Assembly (NCBI RefSeq): GCF_000165425.1
Contig: NW_001799003.1
Span: 176,246 to 240,245 of the forward strand
Direction: 5' to 3'
DNA from: Paramecium tetraurelia
Lineage: Eukaryota > Ciliophora > Oligohymenophorea > Peniculida > Parameciidae
Length of the DNA stretch: 64,000 nt
This document shows positions 24,801 to 38,100 of this stretch, in pieces; within the stretch, counting starts at the first letter, position 1; every line of letters begins with the position of its first letter. The notes under the pieces are model-generated. The model was not told the origin of the DNA and made no database searches. It was given only the letters and a program-made list of their open reading frames with translations. A program made the translations under genes and the position numbers.

Positions 24801-26879
24801 GATGGCAAAACTTGTGTTGATATTGGAAAGGCCTGTTCATTCTTTAAAGGAAATGATGACACATGTTTATTATTCACAGCTAATGATGGTCCATGCAAAG
24901 CAAGTTCTGTTTCAGCATCTCCTGTTGCTTGTACTTCTAGAGTTTGTTATGAAGCTCCAAACACATATACAACAGATGATTAATGTTCGAAATATCACCC
25001 ATCATGTAAAACAACAGGTAGAGGATGTAAGAGCACTGTTGGATGTGGAGAATTAACTTCTTAAGCTTCATGCACAGCAAATACATCATGTCAATGGGCA
25101 GGATAATGCAGAACTTTACCAGCTACATGTGGTGCATTGACTACATATGGTCAAGCTATTTGTACAAATACACCTTTATCAACTGGAAAGAAATGTGCTT
25201 GGTATAATGGTTCTTCTTCCAATGTTTGCAGAGATTTCGTATGCGCAGATTATGATGGATCAATTGCAACTCACAAGGATTGCAATGACAAAGATACAAC
25301 ATGTACAACTAGCGGTGCTGGTTGTGTAACCTTGGGAGTATGCTCATCCTATAGATCTAAATCTGTTTGTGAAGCTGCAAACACAACTGAAACTTCAGTT
25401 AGATGCACTTGGAATTCTACAACTGCAGCTTGTAGATAAAGATAATGTGCAGATGGAGTTTTTACCACTGATGATGCTTGCAACACATGGCTTACTGGAT
25501 GTAAAACTTCAGGAACAGCTTGTGTAGGACCAAACTTTGGATGTGATGTGTTTACAGGAAATCCTAAACTTTGTTTGAAGAATAGCGCTAAAAATCCATG
25601 TTTATATGTTAATGGAATTTGCTATGATTATGACAATTGTACAGATGTTAGTTCTTCAACTTACTCATTCTGCTAATCCTTCTCTAAATAATGTGTGCCA
25701 ACAAATACAACTTGCAGAGCTATTACTCAATGCGATAAATATGAAGATATCAACTCATGCACCATTGGTATTAATAATACTGTATGTGGATGGCTACCTG
25801 AAAATAAATGCAAAGAATACACAGTATGCAGTGATGCAGCAGGTACTGTCTTATCAGCTTGTACCAGTTGGGGTTCTACATGTGTTTCAGATGGAACCAA
25901 ATGTGTCGATAAAGGAACTTGTGCTTCATATTTAACCACTTAAGCTTGTGATAATGCAGGTACTGATGGATCATGTTAATGGACTGGAACTGCTTGCAGA
26001 TTGAGAGAATGTACAGATAAGGTTGCTACAACTGATGCTGAATGTTTAGCTTATACTGTTAAGAGTGGAATCTGTACAACTGATGGAGCTAAATGTGTTC
26101 CTAGAGCTACATGTTCTTCATATTTAACTGAAGCAGCTTGCACAATCGGATAAGATGGAATTCCATGTGTTTATGATTTACCAGTTGGTGCTACTACAGG
26201 AACTAAATCATGTAGACCTAAGGAATGCACAGACATCAAAGGAACTACTAATGATGCTTGTGTATCAATGATTCCAAACAAGGCTTGTGTTTCTAATGGA
26301 GTTAATTGTGTTAAATAAGATACATGTGCCAATTATAAGAATAGATTATCATGCAAAGCAGGAGGTTCAGATGGAAAATGCGCATTTACTCCAGCACCAA
26401 CTACTGCAGATCCAAATAATGGAACATGTGTATCATTCAAATCATGTGAAAATGCCAATAGTGATTAAGATGCTTGTGTTACTAAACCAAAAGCATGCAA
26501 ATGGTAATCAACTACAACTGGAACTACCACTACTACTAAATGTTCATCAATGGATTGCCCTGGAGTTGCTTCTGGTACAACTTGCAACCCATTCCAAAGT
26601 TTCGATGGAACTTCAAGCACAATTTGTGTTTTGGTCAATAATGTATGTTCAGTTAGCGATCCATCAACCCTTACAGCAGAATAATGCTATAAACCAACAA
26701 CTGTTTACACATACACTTGGAATGAATCCACTAATAAATGTGTTTCATGCAAAGCTCCAACTAATAATAACAATAACTCAACCAATCCAAACACTACAGA
26801 CCCAGACACTAATACTGATGATAATGGATACATCTTAGGTGTTACAATTCCATTGGCTATATTGGGAATCTTTGTTTGA
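18864..26879 (+). CDS. Surface (immobilisation) antigen, copy 1, intact
   Basis: One uninterrupted frame of 2671 residues without introns. Residues about 1-17 are a signal peptide (MQIKYLLLISLLLAVTK). The body is built almost wholly of cysteine-spaced units with frequent Thr, Ala, Gly and Ser (motifs such as CSSYDGT, TGCKTSGTACV, GKCRNKTC), the periodicity of Paramecium surface antigens. A central zone (about 22.6-23.4 kb) has tandem 40-residue units. The end has an Asn/Thr-rich spacer and a hydrophobic tail (GYILGVTIPLAILGIFV), fitting a GPI-anchor signal, so the protein should coat cell and cilia. Length matches known antigens of about 250-300 kDa. A 14-codon stretch near 24.15 kb reads in a shifted frame (see findings). 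In Paramecium usually one antigen is expressed at a time; nothing here shows whether this one is. Confidence 0.93.
22560..23400 (+). repeat. Central tandem repeats of antigen copy 1
   Basis: Six to seven units of about 120 bases (about 40 residues) follow each other. They share the pattern C...S.LPS.G.L.(Y/F)C..R....G..CSW..G..C. Units differ by substitutions and small length changes. Neighbouring parts of the gene are only loosely repetitive, so this block was probably made by recent unit duplication. The matching block in copy 2 is at 35830-36690, and copy 3 has lost part of it. Confidence 0.75.
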
Positions 26880-27060
26880 TTTTGATTTAAAATTTATATA
26901 GGGAAAATTACATATATTAATAAAAAATTTCATTTCTCGCAATCAATTTTGATAGAAATTATTATTCTTCAATCTTTACAGTTTGTTTATTTACAGATTA
27001 AAATATGCTATCACTCTACAATATTTTTGTTTTATTATTCACTCATACTATTAAATTTAT
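26880..27060. repeat. Shared 3' flank of antigen copies 1 and 2
   Basis: This sequence after the copy 1 stop is nearly identical to 40173-40352 after copy 2, up to the assembly gap. It should contain the 3' untranslated region and poly(A) signal. No separate gene. Confidence 0.8.
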
Positions 27061-27497
27061 TTACTATCCAAATTAACTTTGAGTTCAAGGTTAATCCATT
27101 CATATTTTGATATAATTATACAAAAAGATCAGCAGTTTTGTAACGGAATCATTCTAAATTATACTAAATATAATAAAACATTAACAAGCCAAATTTATTT
27201 TAGCCTATTATTTCTATATACAACTATTACTACTTAGTAAAACTATGAATTGTTATGATTATTAGAAATAAAATAATTATTATAGCTACTTTATTGTCGA
27301 AATAGTAAGTTTATTTATGATATTTTATATTATAGTTAAAATAAAAATAAATTAATCTCAAATGATAGTGGATTTGTAAACTGTTTAAAAGGTTGCTGCC
27401 AGGAATGAAATTTGATTATTGATTAAGTAATATTATTAAATTTAATAAAGAATACAAAGCTATATCTATTAATTAATATAAGAATACTGGATCTCTA
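27061..27497. other. Intergenic, nothing seen
   Basis: AT-rich spacer between the antigen 3' flank and the decayed TPR copy. No frame or repeat that I can support. Confidence 0.4.
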
Positions 27498-28150
27498 AAA
27501 TGATGCAATCATATAGATTGATAAAAAATGACGATAGCTTCTAAAAATGACAATTCTTAATACACAAAGGGTGTAAAATCATATATATCTGTATTAGCTG
27601 AACGTATAAAGCCATTATAAATTAGTCTTTTTATATATCTGGTTTATAATCACAATGAAGAAATTGTATATGAGAAAAACCCTTGTCTGTTTATTCAAAA
27701 CAACTCTATTCTCCATCTACAAAGGTATAAATTATTGATATACAAATAAGCAGATAGTTTAAATTAAATATCATTATAATAATTGAATATATGTGATTGA
27801 CAGCAACAATAATGTAATTCTCTTGGCTTATAAAGTATTATCTATTAGTTTAGAGCATTTTAAGTAGTTATATACAAAAGATACTTTTTATTCTATTTTA
27901 GGATAATCATTAGCAACGATGCATAGATATGATAATGCAATTTAGATTTTAGATCAAGTATTGAAAACAATCAAATAAGTGCTAATCTCTTGTTTGGAAA
28001 GGTTACAAACAATTCGAGTTATTTAGGCGACTGTCTAAATCAAGTGGTTTGTTTCAGTTCTATAAAATTATTATACAATAAATACCAAGCAAATGGCTTA
28101 TATATAAGGCTATTTTGATGAATCAAAATTTTCCATATGTTCAAAATCAG
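27498..28150 (+). pseudogene. Decayed copy of the TPR gene at 59-61 kb
   Basis: Several stretches match the intact TPR gene. 27498-27610 corresponds to the unit and intron around 60177-60285, and 27880-28015 to 60755-60910 (MHRYDNAIQILDQVL is readable in both). Frames are broken and units between are lost or scrambled, so no full protein can be made. The copy lacks the 27-base intron-like insert found at 60792-60818 of the intact gene. It lies just before a decayed copy of the vWA gene, in the same order and orientation as the intact pair. Confidence 0.75.
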
Positions 28151-28439
28151 ATAGGGAAATAAATGTGTTGATGTAACTGGATCTGTAAATTAACAAAAGA
28201 AATAGTAATAATGAATCAAATGATAATTTGAAAATAGTAATGATCATCAACATTAGTTATTAAAATAATTTTCATCATCTCTTATTTTGTCAATAAATTT
28301 TCTAATTATTGTATTTGAAATTATTAGAGAACTTGCAGTTGACAATTGAATATATGCAAAACAGGAATTAAAATAAAGTGCTAAAAAACTCTAAAGTAAA
28401 ATTTTGTATAATTACAATTTTTATATTAAAAGTATAACT

Positions 28440-30250
28440 CCATTAGAATTAATTAATAGAAGAGCAGATTAAAGCGCAAAAAATCATCTTAGAAATAGTT
28501 ATATTATTTGAAGATTGGTTGAGTGATTACTATCAATATGCCCAGAGAAAATATAGAGTAAAAATAAAGTCTGCAATTTTATGCATCCAAGATGATTTGT
28601 CGGAATTTTTACTAGCAATTAAGTAGTAACTATTAGAAATTTTTCCTAATAGTATTTCAAAGATGCTCTAAATGATATCAATTGATGGAGTTTTTATTAT
28701 TAATCTATGCCCAGAGTCTGATTTCAAAAACAGCAATTGCTACTATCTACGCAGAGTTTGGGTATCAAAGAGAAAATATTTGCATTAAAATACTTACAAA
28801 GTATTGATCTTGTAAATGGGAAAGTGAAAAAATTAAAAGCATATTGATTTAGAAGAACTCTGATAATAGGTGTCGAAGAAATATGAGTATAACATTTTAA
28901 GTCCTGAGACACTAATAGACTTTCATAGAATATATAATTCTTTAGAAAAAAAAATACTGCCTCAAGAACTTCAAAGGTATTGTGATTACAAAAGACCGAG
29001 TCTTAAATTTCATATAGATTAGGAGAAAGTTAAATATGTATCAGCTGAATAGTTTAAAAGAAAAAAATTGAAGCCTTTATTCGCAGTTAAAGGCCAGAGT
29101 TAGAAAAAATGGATACCAAGTCATGTACAAAGTTGTAATTGCTTTTCTAAAAATAAATTTAAAAAAATCATAACATGATGTCTAAAAAGCAAAATTTTGG
29201 ACGTTGTATTAATAATGGATTTCACTTTTAGTATTTTTCCTTGGATTAATCAAGCAAAAGAAAGTATATTAGCAATAATCGATATTTTTAATAAAGATGT
29301 CTCATAAACATAAATTAAAATTGCTTTTGTTGAATATAGAGGTTTTAAGATGAGAAGGATTTTTAATATCATGGTTTTATGACGGATGTTTAATTACCAA
29401 AATCATTTATACTCTCTAAGCTAATGGTGGTGATGATGAAGCAGAAGATATTGAAGGCGAAATTGTGCAAGTATTAATTTAAATTTTCGAACCACCGTAA
29501 TGTATACTTTATTTTCTAGAATAAAGATTTTTACTCATTATCTAACATTACTATTAAAAATAGTCTTCAGAAAGGATTTCTAATAATACTAATTTCATTG
29601 ATAAAGAAAAATGAAAATTATTCCGCTTTTAGTCATTTTACAAATAGAGACCTAGTGATTTCTGATTTTTAGGGAAACTAGAGGTCCTTTCAGATCCACT
29701 TATACATCCATTTTAGAAAATTTAACATTTGAAGGATGAAACAAACATTCAAAATTTAGGAATTGAAACATTTTTCCAGAGTTAGTTTAATGATAGAGTC
29801 TAAAGAAATTAAGTTCATGAAGAGTCTCCTAAAATTGATCATTTCTATAGCTGAAATAACTTAACATTCAGAATGTGAATGTAGTTTTTAATGTTTGTGG
29901 TGATATTTTCTAAATTATTTTTTATCATTACGATGGTTAAATTGATGATGCCTATACTTACCAAAATGTCTATAGTTTTATGAATTGACTGAAATTTGTG
30001 AATGCTGTGGTAATGAATTAAAATTTATTATAAAAAGTGTATTAAATTAAACATTAGATTTAAAAATATGTGAAGAGTGTTAGAGAGATTACTTAGATTA
30101 GAGATGTAATCAAAGTGCATAAATTTTATAAAAGCAAGTCTTTTTCGTGAAAAATTTTATAAAAGAAATATGTTTCTACTATTCATCATAATCTGGCAGA
30201 AGAAAAGTAAGATAAATTTAATGACACTGATGGAGAATCCAAATATTTAT
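28440..30250 (+). pseudogene. Decayed copy of the CCCH/vWA gene at 62-64 kb
   Basis: 28500-29170 matches the Cys/His-rich N-terminal part of the gene at 62248 (shared text ATCAATATGCCCAGAGAA). 29190-29440 matches its vWA domain: the frame reads VLIMDFTFSIFPWINQAKES where the intact gene has FIMDCTGSMDPWINQARES. The metal-site motif is therefore mutated and the frame breaks soon after. 29500-30250 shows further coding-like debris that may match sequence beyond the right edge of the window. No intact product expected. Confidence 0.7.
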
Positions 30251-30360
30251 GTGAGGAAGCATGCTAATTGCTTGAAAACCCATATTGTTTGAACATATAC
30301 ATAATTATTTATTATTAGTTTTCTGAATAATTGTGATTTTTGTCATCATAAAAAAAATTA

Positions 30361-30790
30361 TCAAAATCAATTGAATATAACTAAATTTCTCTAGTTTTTT
30401 AATATATATTAATAATTTATAAATAAGTACAATTATTATCAATATATTTTTGAATTTAAGAAATTTTCTTTAAATAATAATTAACCATAATTTTGATGAG
30501 GTAATTTTTAAATATTTTATATCCCAAATAAAAAGTATATATTAGAATTTAAAATGGGGATTCTATATTGCGGAGAATATCATCCATTTTGAACTATAAC
30601 TCCCTCATGTAAATTGGTATATAAATGTAGAAATCAAATCATTTTTGCTGATTATTTCGCGAATTTTAGACAGCTTATTAAAAGACTTCTTATGCTTTTT
30701 AAGTGTTGGTTTATTACTATGGATTATAAAGCTTGCATTTGTCTTTATCAGATCCATTCATCCCTGTTTTCATTTTTTGCATCTGTTTAT
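30361..30790. repeat. Non-coding duplicated block, upstream side of antigen copy 2
   Basis: Near-copy of 16720-17140, including the AAAATCAATTGA that in the other copy forms the end of the giant membrane gene. A short standard-code ORF at 30614-30808 is not preserved in the other copy and is not treated as a gene. Confidence 0.8.
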
Positions 30791-32124
30791 TTTAAATTTA
30801 TTAACTGATAAATTATGATTTTATAAATTAATACATTCTATATAAATAATATCAATTAAATTTTTATTCTTTATTCAAATATCTTGAGGAGTTCAGCAAA
30901 ATTATTGGTACACAATTAGACTAGAAGGAGAATCATTTAGAAAATAGGAACGTTATCAATATGAATTCCAAATATTATTAATTTTAATAAGTAAAATAGC
31001 TAGCTAAATTTGATTTATAGATATGGGGTTATGTTTTTCCTGGGTCCTTACGAATAATAAATTAAAGTAATATGACAAAATGAAAGTTTGTATAAATCCT
31101 TTATTCTATAAATTAAAATTTATTTTTGTCAGAAAAATATATTACTTCATTTAATATTTTACAAAATAATTGTTTAGAGCAAAGGTTGATAGAAAAACAA
31201 AAATTTAGGGTGATCATTTTTTTGAAATAGATTATTTAATAAATTATTATACCCTTCTCATTAATTTTCCCATAATATTTTGGAAATAAAGTATACATAA
31301 TCTGGAAGCAAGGATTCTTCTAATTTCAGAGTTGCAAGTAGTAATTATGAAGTCAAAATTGATATTATTGATTATACTTTTTTTTTTTTAGAATAACAGA
31401 ATAAATTAATTGATGTAGGTTTGTTTCTGTGATTCTATATTTTGATATTCCCACCCTGTATTTTCAGATGTAGAAAATAGAAGGAAAAATACTTCTTTAA
31501 TAATTAGAATTAACAATTTTACTATTGTCTCAAAAAGAGATTATTTTAAATAAAATAGTTGCAAACTTCGAATAACTTTTATTGAGCAACTATTTTACTC
31601 AATTCTGATCAAAAGATGCAAATCTCTCCAATAAGTGTCGTATATTGACAAATTACTATAAAATTTATTCCTTCATATATATCAACATTTAAACATGATT
31701 CATCCTTCTCCTTTATTTTTTCTATAAATATTCTATTGATAAAGTTGATCTGTAATAATAATATAGACACACTATCTAATTTAGAAGGACTCTATTAATC
31801 TTGATAACTTTCAGACCTGGTTATTCTGAAAAAATAGGTGTTTGTTAATAAAAAAATAAATATATAAGTTGATAATATCATCAAACATATTAAAATAGAA
31901 TACAAACACTCTGTTAGAAGCCATCTGTGTTTTCATTCTCAAGTTAGTCTAGATAATTATATTAAAATTAATGATGATTATGATGGAGGATTATTAGATA
32001 AAATTAAATTTCCTAAATTACATATTTAATAATATGATATAAGATAAAAAATTAAAAAATTTAATTTTTCATATATTTTAAATTGAAAAAGTAGATCCTT
32101 AAATATTTAATTTACTAAATAAAA
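30791..32124. other. Intergenic, upstream of antigen copy 2
   Basis: About 1.3 kb of AT-rich sequence with no supported gene. It differs from the matching interval upstream of copy 1 except for the last about 25 bases before the ATG. Confidence 0.4.
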
Positions 32125-35100
32125 ATGCAAATCAAATATTTGCTTTTGATAAGTCTTCTGCTTACAATAACTCAGTAAGTGACAGTGACTAAAAATGATA
32201 CCTGTGATGATTGTACATAATTCAAATCTTCCTCTGATTGTAAATCATTTGGATGTACCTGGACGGAGAAAACAACCACAACCCCAGGATCCTGTGCCAA
32301 AACTACTACACCACCACCTATTGCTATTACAAGATATTGTGAAACAATAGAGACAACAAATTGTGCTAAGACATTTGGATGTGCCTTAGTTGAAGGAAAA
32401 TGCACTCATTTCACAGGATGTTCAGCTTATGTCAAAACTACACACTCAGACTGCTAAGCCATATCTTACATGTGTATTACTAATGGAACAACATGCACAA
32501 ATGCACTTGAATGTGTTGGATATACTAAAGAATAATGTGAAACTACCCCTAGCTTGAAGAGCCCATACAAATGTAAACTTGATGGAGAAACATGTAGAGA
32601 CTATAAATGTATTGAGGCTGATTCATCACTTACAACTGATTTAGCCTGCTCAACTTGGTTATTAGGTTGTAGATCAACAGGCGCTGGTTGTATTGATTTA
32701 GTACCACCATGTGCTAGTTATTAAGGTACTTCAGAAACATGCCCAAAGATGAAGGGATCAGATGGAAATTGTGAATTTAATGCAGATGGTAATGTTTGTA
32801 AAGCAAGAGTATGCACAGGTGCAGATACTGGACTTAACACTAATGAGGCTTGTGCTTAATACTAAGTTGGATGTGTAACAACAGGAAAGGGATGTATTGC
32901 AACAAGAGGAGCTTGTTCAACTTATGATGGAAATGCTTCAACTTGTATTGGATATATTGGTACAGATGGAGAATGTGCTGGAGATGCTACAGGTACTAAA
33001 TGCAGAGCTAGATTATGTAGTGAAAAAACTGCAACTACTGATGCTGAGTGTGGAACTTGGAAGACTGGATGCAAATCAAATGGAAAATAATGTGTTGATT
33101 CATTAAGTGCTTGTAGCTCATATGATGGAACAACCACTACATGTGCTGGTTTGAAAGGATCAGATGGTTAATTGCAAAGGAACTTCAACAACAACAGCTA
33201 AATGTGCCTTAAAAGATTGTGTGACTGATAGTAATGACACATTTAAAACATAAGCTCAATGTGAAACTATTTAATCAAACTGTAAAAACAACAGGAAAAG
33301 GATGTGTGGCAACATTAGCTGCATGTTCTTCATATTCTTATACAGATGATGGAACATCTTGTAATTCATGGTATGGATCAGATGGTAGATGTAAACCTGG
33401 AACAGCTGGAAAGTGTGCAGCTAGAGTTTGTACTGAAGCTTTAACATCATTAACTACAAACAAATAATGTGATGATTACAAGAGTGGATGTGTAACCACT
33501 GGAGCTGGATGTGTTTCAACAACTGTTTGCTAAGATACTGTTAAATAAGTTACTTGTGAAGGAACATCTAATTTGTGGATGGAATTCAATCTGTGTTTCA
33601 AAGACTAGTTGTGGTTAATTATTGACCAAATCTATTTGTGAAAGTGTCAAGATAAACAATAAGCCATGTAAATGGGATACAAGCACATGCAGAAGTGCAA
33701 GATGTGATGATTTTACAGCCACAGATGATAATACTTGCAATACCTTACTTGAAAATTGTGTTACTAATGGTACGAAATGTGTTGATGGTACTAATTGTGC
33801 TGCTTAATTTAAAGGAACATAATAAGCATGCTAAGCCTTTAAAGCCAAATGTACTAACGATACTAATGCAGCTGCAACTGTTGCCTGTAAAGCAAGAACA
33901 TGTGATGATTCATATCTCACTTACGATAATGATCAAGATTGTGGTAATTATTTTGACAGGTTGTGTGACAAAGGGATCTGGTTGTATTATTGACACAGCT
34001 GTATGTTCAAGTTATTCTGGTACTCCAGAACAATGTGATAAATTTAAAGGAAATAAGACTACTAGATGTTGGAATACCAGTGCTTCTGGTGCTTGTGTTG
34101 ATAAATAATGTACATAGGCTACTAGCATGGGAGATGACACAGCATGTGAATCATTTTTAACAGGATGTTTATATGATGGCAATGGAAGTTGTGTAGCTAA
34201 AAGTGCTGCATGCACAGCTTATACAGGTACTGCCATTACTTGCTTAAACTTTAAAGGAAGCAATTAAGCTAATCCATGCTTCCAAGGTGTTGGAGGAAAG
34301 TGCAGAAATAAAACATGTGGTGACGATACAACTAGTACAAGTGATGGAGATTGCAATACATTTTTACCAGATTGTGTTACTAAGGGAACTGGATGTATTG
34401 AAAAGACCTCTTTATGCCCTGCATATCAAGGAACAACTGATAAATGTTTAACATTTACTGGAAAATCAGGAGCTGATAAATGCACAAGATTTGGAAGCCT
34501 GTGTATCAAAAGCTACGACCTGCGCTTCAAAAACAGGAATAGCTGGAAATGATGATTGTTTATCATATCACGCTGATTGCAGATTTAAATTTGGAGACAC
34601 AATTTGCATGCAAAGTTAAACTGCTTGTACAAGTTATACATTGACTGGTACTGATGATGCTGCAAAGTAGACTTATTGTAATTCAATTACAACATCATCA
34701 GCTGGTTTATGTAGTTATAGTACAGGTACAACAGGCACATGTTCTCCTAGAGCATGCAATCTATGGGTGAGTACATTAACTAATATTACATGGTGAAAAT
34801 TATAATGGAACAGCTTACATGTAAATTAAATGGTGCTTCTTATTGTTATACTCCTGTAGCCTCATGCGCTTCATACACAATACCAACAAGCATTACAGAT
34901 AATTCAGCTAAATTAGCATGGTGTAATGCAATGTTCACAAATGCAGTTACCGCAACTAAGTGTTCATTTGATTCAGCCACTCCAACTACATGCTCCAATA
35001 TAGATAGTTGTGAAGAGATCATTTCTCCTACCAGTGCTGCTGATTGTAATAAAAAATTAAATGATGGACAATGCTAATTTGTTAACAACAAATGTATTAC

Positions 35101-38100
35101 TACTAAAAATGCATGTACTGGTTATTTATTAACTGGAATTACTACAGGTTAAGCTACTTATTGTTCTGCTTTGAAATCAGATAATTCAGGAACTGTTAAA
35201 AAATGTTCATATATTTCTGGAACTTCTACAACTACTTGTGTTGATGAGGTAGTAGCAACAGTTGCCAATCCAGCTGCTATCACTGTTGGAGCTTGTAATA
35301 CAATTTCATCACCAACTTCATAAGCAGATTGTAATTTAGGAACTGGAAGTTGTAAATATTATTCAGGAGCTTGTTATGCTAGGGTTGCATGTGCAAGTTA
35401 TACTGTTGTTGGTGCAGATGCAGCTGCTAAGCAAAACTTTTGTTAGAATATGTATGATAATACAGCAGATGAATATTGCTCTTATAATGCTGGAGCTTGT
35501 GCTGCTGGTAAAACTGCTTGTACTGATTATTCTACTTTAGCTGGGGCAGATGATGCTGCTAAAACATTAGAATGTTCTAAACTCAGAATAAAAACAGGAA
35601 GTGCTTGCGGCTTCACTGCATCAGGAACTGCATGTGCAGTTCCAGCCGATGCTGCTGCTTCATGCACACTTGTAACATCTGATATAGCTGCTGATGCGGA
35701 TTGCGCCTTAAGAACAATATTAGGATGCAAGAAACATGCTACTAATCCTGCTTGTATTGCAAATGATGCATGTACTGATGTTACTCCTACTGGAACTACA
35801 GATGATGCGAAGACCACTAGTTGCTAAGCTAATATTGGTCCTGATTCTAAATATTGTACATTTACATCTGGTGGTGCAAAGTGTGTAGCTGCTTAAAGTG
35901 CATGTTCAGGTTATTCAAGTCTTCCAAGTGATGATACTAAATTAGCTTTTTGTCAATTAAGAATTAATGAGAAAGGATAAAGATGTACATGGGTTACCGC
36001 TGCTACAGCTTGTTCAGATCCTTCAGCTACATGTGTGAGCTACACTGGTCTAAGTGGTACTGATATACTAACACAATGTTAAGCTAAAAATGATTTGGCT
36101 GGAGTTAAATGTTCATGGAATATAGGTACTACTGCATGTATCCCTGCTCCAAAAACCTGTGCTGGTTGGAATAGTCTTCCAACTTCAGGATAATTAGAAT
36201 TTTGTTAAGCCAGAATTAAATCAGATGGTTTAAGATGTTCATGGGTTAGCGGTACTACATGTACAGATGCTCAGGCTGCTTGTACATCATTAACTGGTCT
36301 TCCAGCCTAAGGGGAATTAGCTTATTGTTAACTAAGACTAAAACAAGATGGAGTGAAATGTTCATGGAGTAGTGGTGCTACCTGTTAGGATTAGCCAACA
36401 GCATGTTCAAACTGGAGTACTCTTCCATCATCAGAATAATTAGAATTTTGTTAGGCTAGAAGTAACGCAGCCGGAAATAGATGTTCATTTGTTGCAGCTG
36501 CTACTGCATGTTCTGATGCTCAAGCTGCTTGTACTGGATATAGTACACTACCTTCATCAGGATAATTAGCATTTTGTTAAGCAAGAGTTTAATAAGATGG
36601 AACTAAATGTTCATGGACTGCTGGAGGAACAGCTTGCAGAGCTTATTCATGTGAAGATACAGCATCTCCTTAATCATAAGCTGATTGCGATGCTACTGGC
36701 TCAGGATGCACTTATTAACCTCAACTCTAAATTTGTTATAAAAAAGAAGCAGCATGTACAAGTTATACTCCAACAGGTGCTACTGAGGCTGATAAACTTA
36801 ACTATTGTAATAATCTATTAAATTCTGCTTCTCCTGCTGTTGGATGTACTTACATCAAAGGAAAGACTAGTGTTTCAACATGTTCAGTATTAGCTGCTTG
36901 CACAGGCTATGATGTTTCAGATATAACTGCTGCAGCCGATAAATTAGCTGCTTGTTAAGGTGCAATACCCTCTACTGGTTCATGTACATACTTTTCAGGA
37001 AATACATGCGTTGCTGTTGCAGCTTGCTCTACATATACTGGATATACTGGATCAGATGTAGTAGGTGATTGTGCAAAATAAAAAGATGATACTACTAAAT
37101 TATTATGTTTTGGATCTGGTACAGCATGTGCTGCCGCAACTTGTGAAAATGTTACAGGAGCAACAAGTCTTGATGATTGTAAGAAATACGCCAATGGTTG
37201 TATATACTATAATTCTAAATGTTATACTTTATCAGCAACTTGTGCATACTCTACTGGAGGAACTAATGCAGTTTCATTTTGTAATAATCTAAAAAACACT
37301 GGTGGTGATTACTGTACAGCTGATGCTGATACTGATGCTAATTGCAAAGACAGAACATGTACTGATACTGCAACAAATAGTTTCTAAACTCATGATGAAT
37401 GTAAGACTTATCATTCAACATGCAAATCAGACGGCTAAGGTTGTATCCTTGCTTCAAAGACATGTACTTAATAAAGTGGATATCTTAGCTTTTGTGAATG
37501 GGCATTAGATACTAACAACAAATCAACTTGTGCCAAAGGAACGGCAGATACTAATAGTGCTGCCTGTACAAAGTTAGCTTGTGAGTTGAATGTTACTGCA
37601 ACAAGTGATTCAGAATGCCAATAATTCAATTCTGATTGTTTGAATAAAGGTTATGGTTGTATTCATAAAACAGAGCCTTGTACCTCTTACTATGGTACAA
37701 AAACATCGTGCTAGGCATTTACAGGAAATAGTAAGAAATGCTATGGAGATTCTGCTACTACTACGAAAGCTGCTTGCAGAGATAGAAGATGCAGCGATTT
37801 GGCTACAGCTACCAGTGATGCCGACTGTGAAAATTTCTTATCAGGTTGTTTATTCAATGGAGTTGGATGTGTAGACAAAAGTGCTGCTTGTAGTGCATAT
37901 AGGGGAAACTAAGATACTTGCTCAGGATTTAAGGGAAGTAATGGAACTAAATATTGTTGGGGACCCAGTGCTACAACTGTTGGCAATTGTGCAGATAGAA
38001 AGTGTTCAGATAAATCTGGTAGCACTACCGATACAGAATGTTAAACTTTCTTGCCTCCTATTGCTCCATCCAAAGTATAATTATGTATCACTGATGGTAC

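Noticed and set aside
24568-25056. Plus-strand 162-codon ORF within antigen copy 1 (and 26287-26838, 37881-38348)
   Set aside because: They lie in a shifted frame of the antigen coding sequence; the long antigen frame with correct cysteine spacing is the real one.
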